Notes under the pieces: model-generated | Database searches by the model: none | What the model saw: only the letters and a program-made list of their open reading frames with translations | Told to the model about the DNA's origin: nothing | Shown: positions 62,095 through 64,000 of the stretch, one piece after another | How positions within the stretch are numbered: the first letter of the stretch is position 1 | Layout of the letters: every line of letters starts with the position of its first letter | Translations under genes and position numbers: made by a program | DNA from: Primulina eburnea | Lineage: Eukaryota > Streptophyta > Magnoliopsida > Lamiales > Gesneriaceae | Assembly: GCF_022965805.1 (NCBI RefSeq) | Contig: NC_133101.1 | Location: 14,913,054-14,977,053 of the forward strand | Reading direction: 5' to 3' | Length of the DNA stretch: 64,000 nucleotides

Positions 62095-62950
62095 TTTTGT
62101 AGTTGTGAGTTTTGCGAACTCATTCACTAAAACAGACAGTTCCATTCTTATCATTTAATTAACAGTTAAGCTAACTCCCACAACTTCAATAATATGTAAT
62201 CAACTTATAAACTCCTTTAAACTGTTTGATCTACATCAAACTACAATCGTCAAATTCAACTTCTTTAACTTGACTATCTCAACGGGAACACATAATTCAA
62301 TACTCGTGTGACCTTCAATGGTTCAAATATACAGCTAGTCGCGAGTTCACAACTCCATGTGATTCAGAACAATATTTGTTCCTATTCAAGCTTACCCTAA
62401 TTAGTCACATTCTTTTCATTAACCATTTGATCAAGAACGTCAGAACTCAAGTTTGATTACACCAATTGGATCATGGTAAGAGTGTTAATAGCATCGTCTC
62501 ATGATTATCTAGGTATAATTGACAGTGCCAACAAGATCTTTAAGTTATGATTGTCGTACAATACGTCGTCCCTTCAGCCCATATATCCCAATCGAATCTG
62601 CAACCATTGGTATATCGAGAGCTGCAAATGAATTCGATAACAATGTAATGTATATTTGAGTATTAATAATGACATGATATAGGCAACTGAGGAACCCCTT
62701 ACCAAAATACACATGTCTTAATCTGGTCAGATATAGGCAACTGAGTGTTGTTCATTGCATTATAAATTGATCGCTTATCTGTATGATTTGACATCTCCAT
62801 GTCCTTATTAATGAACCATATCGTTTACATCACAGATGTCAGTCTTCATCTCGAGCAACCTTTATCCTCATTTAGGAGGCTGAATCAAAAAGAAACAATT
62901 CATTATGTTTCTTAATGAGTTTTATGATCTTACATTGAGAAGCAAACCTC
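62095..62950. mobile_element. Probable LTR-retrotransposon noncoding fragment
   Basis: Less AT-rich than its surroundings. Phrases such as CTATTCAAGCTTACCCTAATTAG and ATCATGGTAAGAGTGTTAAT look like a stretch common to many plant LTR elements (recognised from memory). No LTR pair or coding motif found. Confidence 0.35.
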
Positions 62951-63435
62951 ATGATACCTTTTGTATATTCAAGGGTTTTATCTATACAGATTGCATGAAT
63001 ATACAAATAAAGTAAATATCATAACTAGATAAAACCGTAAAATATTATTAAAATAAATTTATTTTTATATAAGAGCAAATAAAATTCAAATTAAAAGATG
63101 AGTTACTGGACATCTATTTTAATAGAAATTAATTAGGTGATGAGTAACTTACGAGTCTTTTGCTTGGATTTGAAAGGTGTTTTGGTTGTGTATTAGTGTG
63201 CTTATGACATCCTACGGTGGTGCATGGCAATGGGATTTTGTTCCACGTTGCTAGTCAATAAGTGTGTCGGTTTGTAGACTTTACCTCCATCGGATTATGA
63301 GTCAAATCTTCAAATTTTATATCTTACTATCTAATTAAATTAAAGTTTAGCAGACCCTTATACTAACTAACATGATGAAATTTAACCACCTTTATTTTTT
63401 TTTTTCAATTTTATTTTTGTATGTATTTTTAATCA

Positions 63436-63812
63436 AGGCAAAAACTTGTGTGAGACGGTCTCACGGGTCGTATTTGTGAGACGAATCTCTTATTTGGATC
63501 ACCCATGAAAAAGTATAACTTTTTATGCTAAGAGTATTACTTTTTATTGTGAATATGGGTAGGGTTGACCCGTCTCACGGATTATGACCCGTGAGACGGT
63601 CTCACGTGAGACTCACTCTATATGACAAAAACTTATGTGAGACGGTCTCACGGGTCGTATTTGTGAGACGGATCTCTTATTTGGGTCATCCATGAAAAAA
63701 TATTACTTTTTATGTTAAGAATATTATTTTTTATTATGAATATAGGTAGGGTTGACCCGTCTCACAGATTAAGATTCGAGAGAAAGTCTCATGTGAGACC
63801 GTCTCTACATAT
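63436..63812. repeat. Two tandem copies of the GTGAGACGGTCTCAC family
   Basis: Copies at 63436-63618 and 63626-63812, head to tail and 7 bases apart. Each runs from CAAAAACTT(G/A)TGTGAGACGGTCTCACGGG through the shared core. The first ends in GTGAGACGGTCTCACGTGAG; the second has a decayed right palindrome. Confidence 0.92.
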
Positions 63813-63880
63813 ATTCTAGTGTAGTTTATCAAAATGACATGAGACCGTCTCTACATATATTCTAGTGTAGTTTATCAAAA
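63795..63880. repeat. 46 bp tandem duplication
   Basis: GAGACCGTCTCTACATATAT and the following bases to TTTATCAAAAT occur twice (starting 63795 and 63841). The first copy overlaps the end of the preceding palindromic repeat. Confidence 0.9.
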
Positions 63881-64000
63881 TTTCTAATAGCATCATATAT
63901 AGAGAATGTACCGATAAAGTTAAATTTTTTTATTAATATATAAATGGTAAATGCAGGTCTTTGGTCATTTTTGTCCTAGGATCTATTCTCATATACAGAG

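Overview
This is an AT-rich nuclear plant window: spliced genes with GT/AG introns, many LTR retrotransposons, L1-type LINEs, MITEs, and a plant-specific arginine decarboxylase and kinesin-7. The repeat content and gene sequences fit a eudicot, possibly an asterid; I cannot name the species. No CRISPR array, bacterial-type operon or convincing tRNA/rRNA gene was seen.

Layout. 1-6.6 kb: a complete but decayed Ty1/copia element on the minus strand (391-6618, TSD ataat). 6.6-9.6 kb: intergenic, with a Helitron-like 3' end and short repeats. 9.6-12.5 kb: an intact, intronless arginine decarboxylase gene (minus strand) with a GC-rich leader element that matches the position and character of the ADC box. 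12.5-18.7 kb: intergenic, with a 2.1 kb probable gypsy solo LTR. 18.7-45.3 kb: one large minus-strand gene for a kinesin-7 (KIN-7O type), 31 coding exons and about 1184 residues. Its introns hold a copia element with a nested LINE, a second copia fragment of opposite orientation carrying a LINE tail, a 5'-truncated LINE, a MITE and a 353 bp compound trinucleotide microsatellite. 45.4-46.6 kb: spacer with an LTR remnant. 46.7-49.7 kb: an EMG1/NEP1 rRNA methyltransferase gene (plus strand, 7 coding exons, 277 residues). 49.7-64 kb: gene-free and repeat-filled: a Sirevirus-like LTR pair with a nested solo LTR and a nested PIF-type MITE, a SINE, a hAT-like MITE, and repeated copies of a family with GTGAGACGGTCTCAC ends.

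The three genes do not form a pathway: ADC makes agmatine for polyamine synthesis, KIN-7O is a microtubule motor with a long coiled-coil stalk, and EMG1 acts in 18S rRNA maturation. Despite heavy insertion in its introns, the kinesin reading frame can be joined from start to stop (3555 bp including stop) with plausible splice sites. I saw no undescribed system. The observations most worth following are the ADC leader element, microsatellite erosion of a kinesin exon, palindrome arrays just upstream of TATA boxes in two related LTRs, and the palindrome-ended repeat family.
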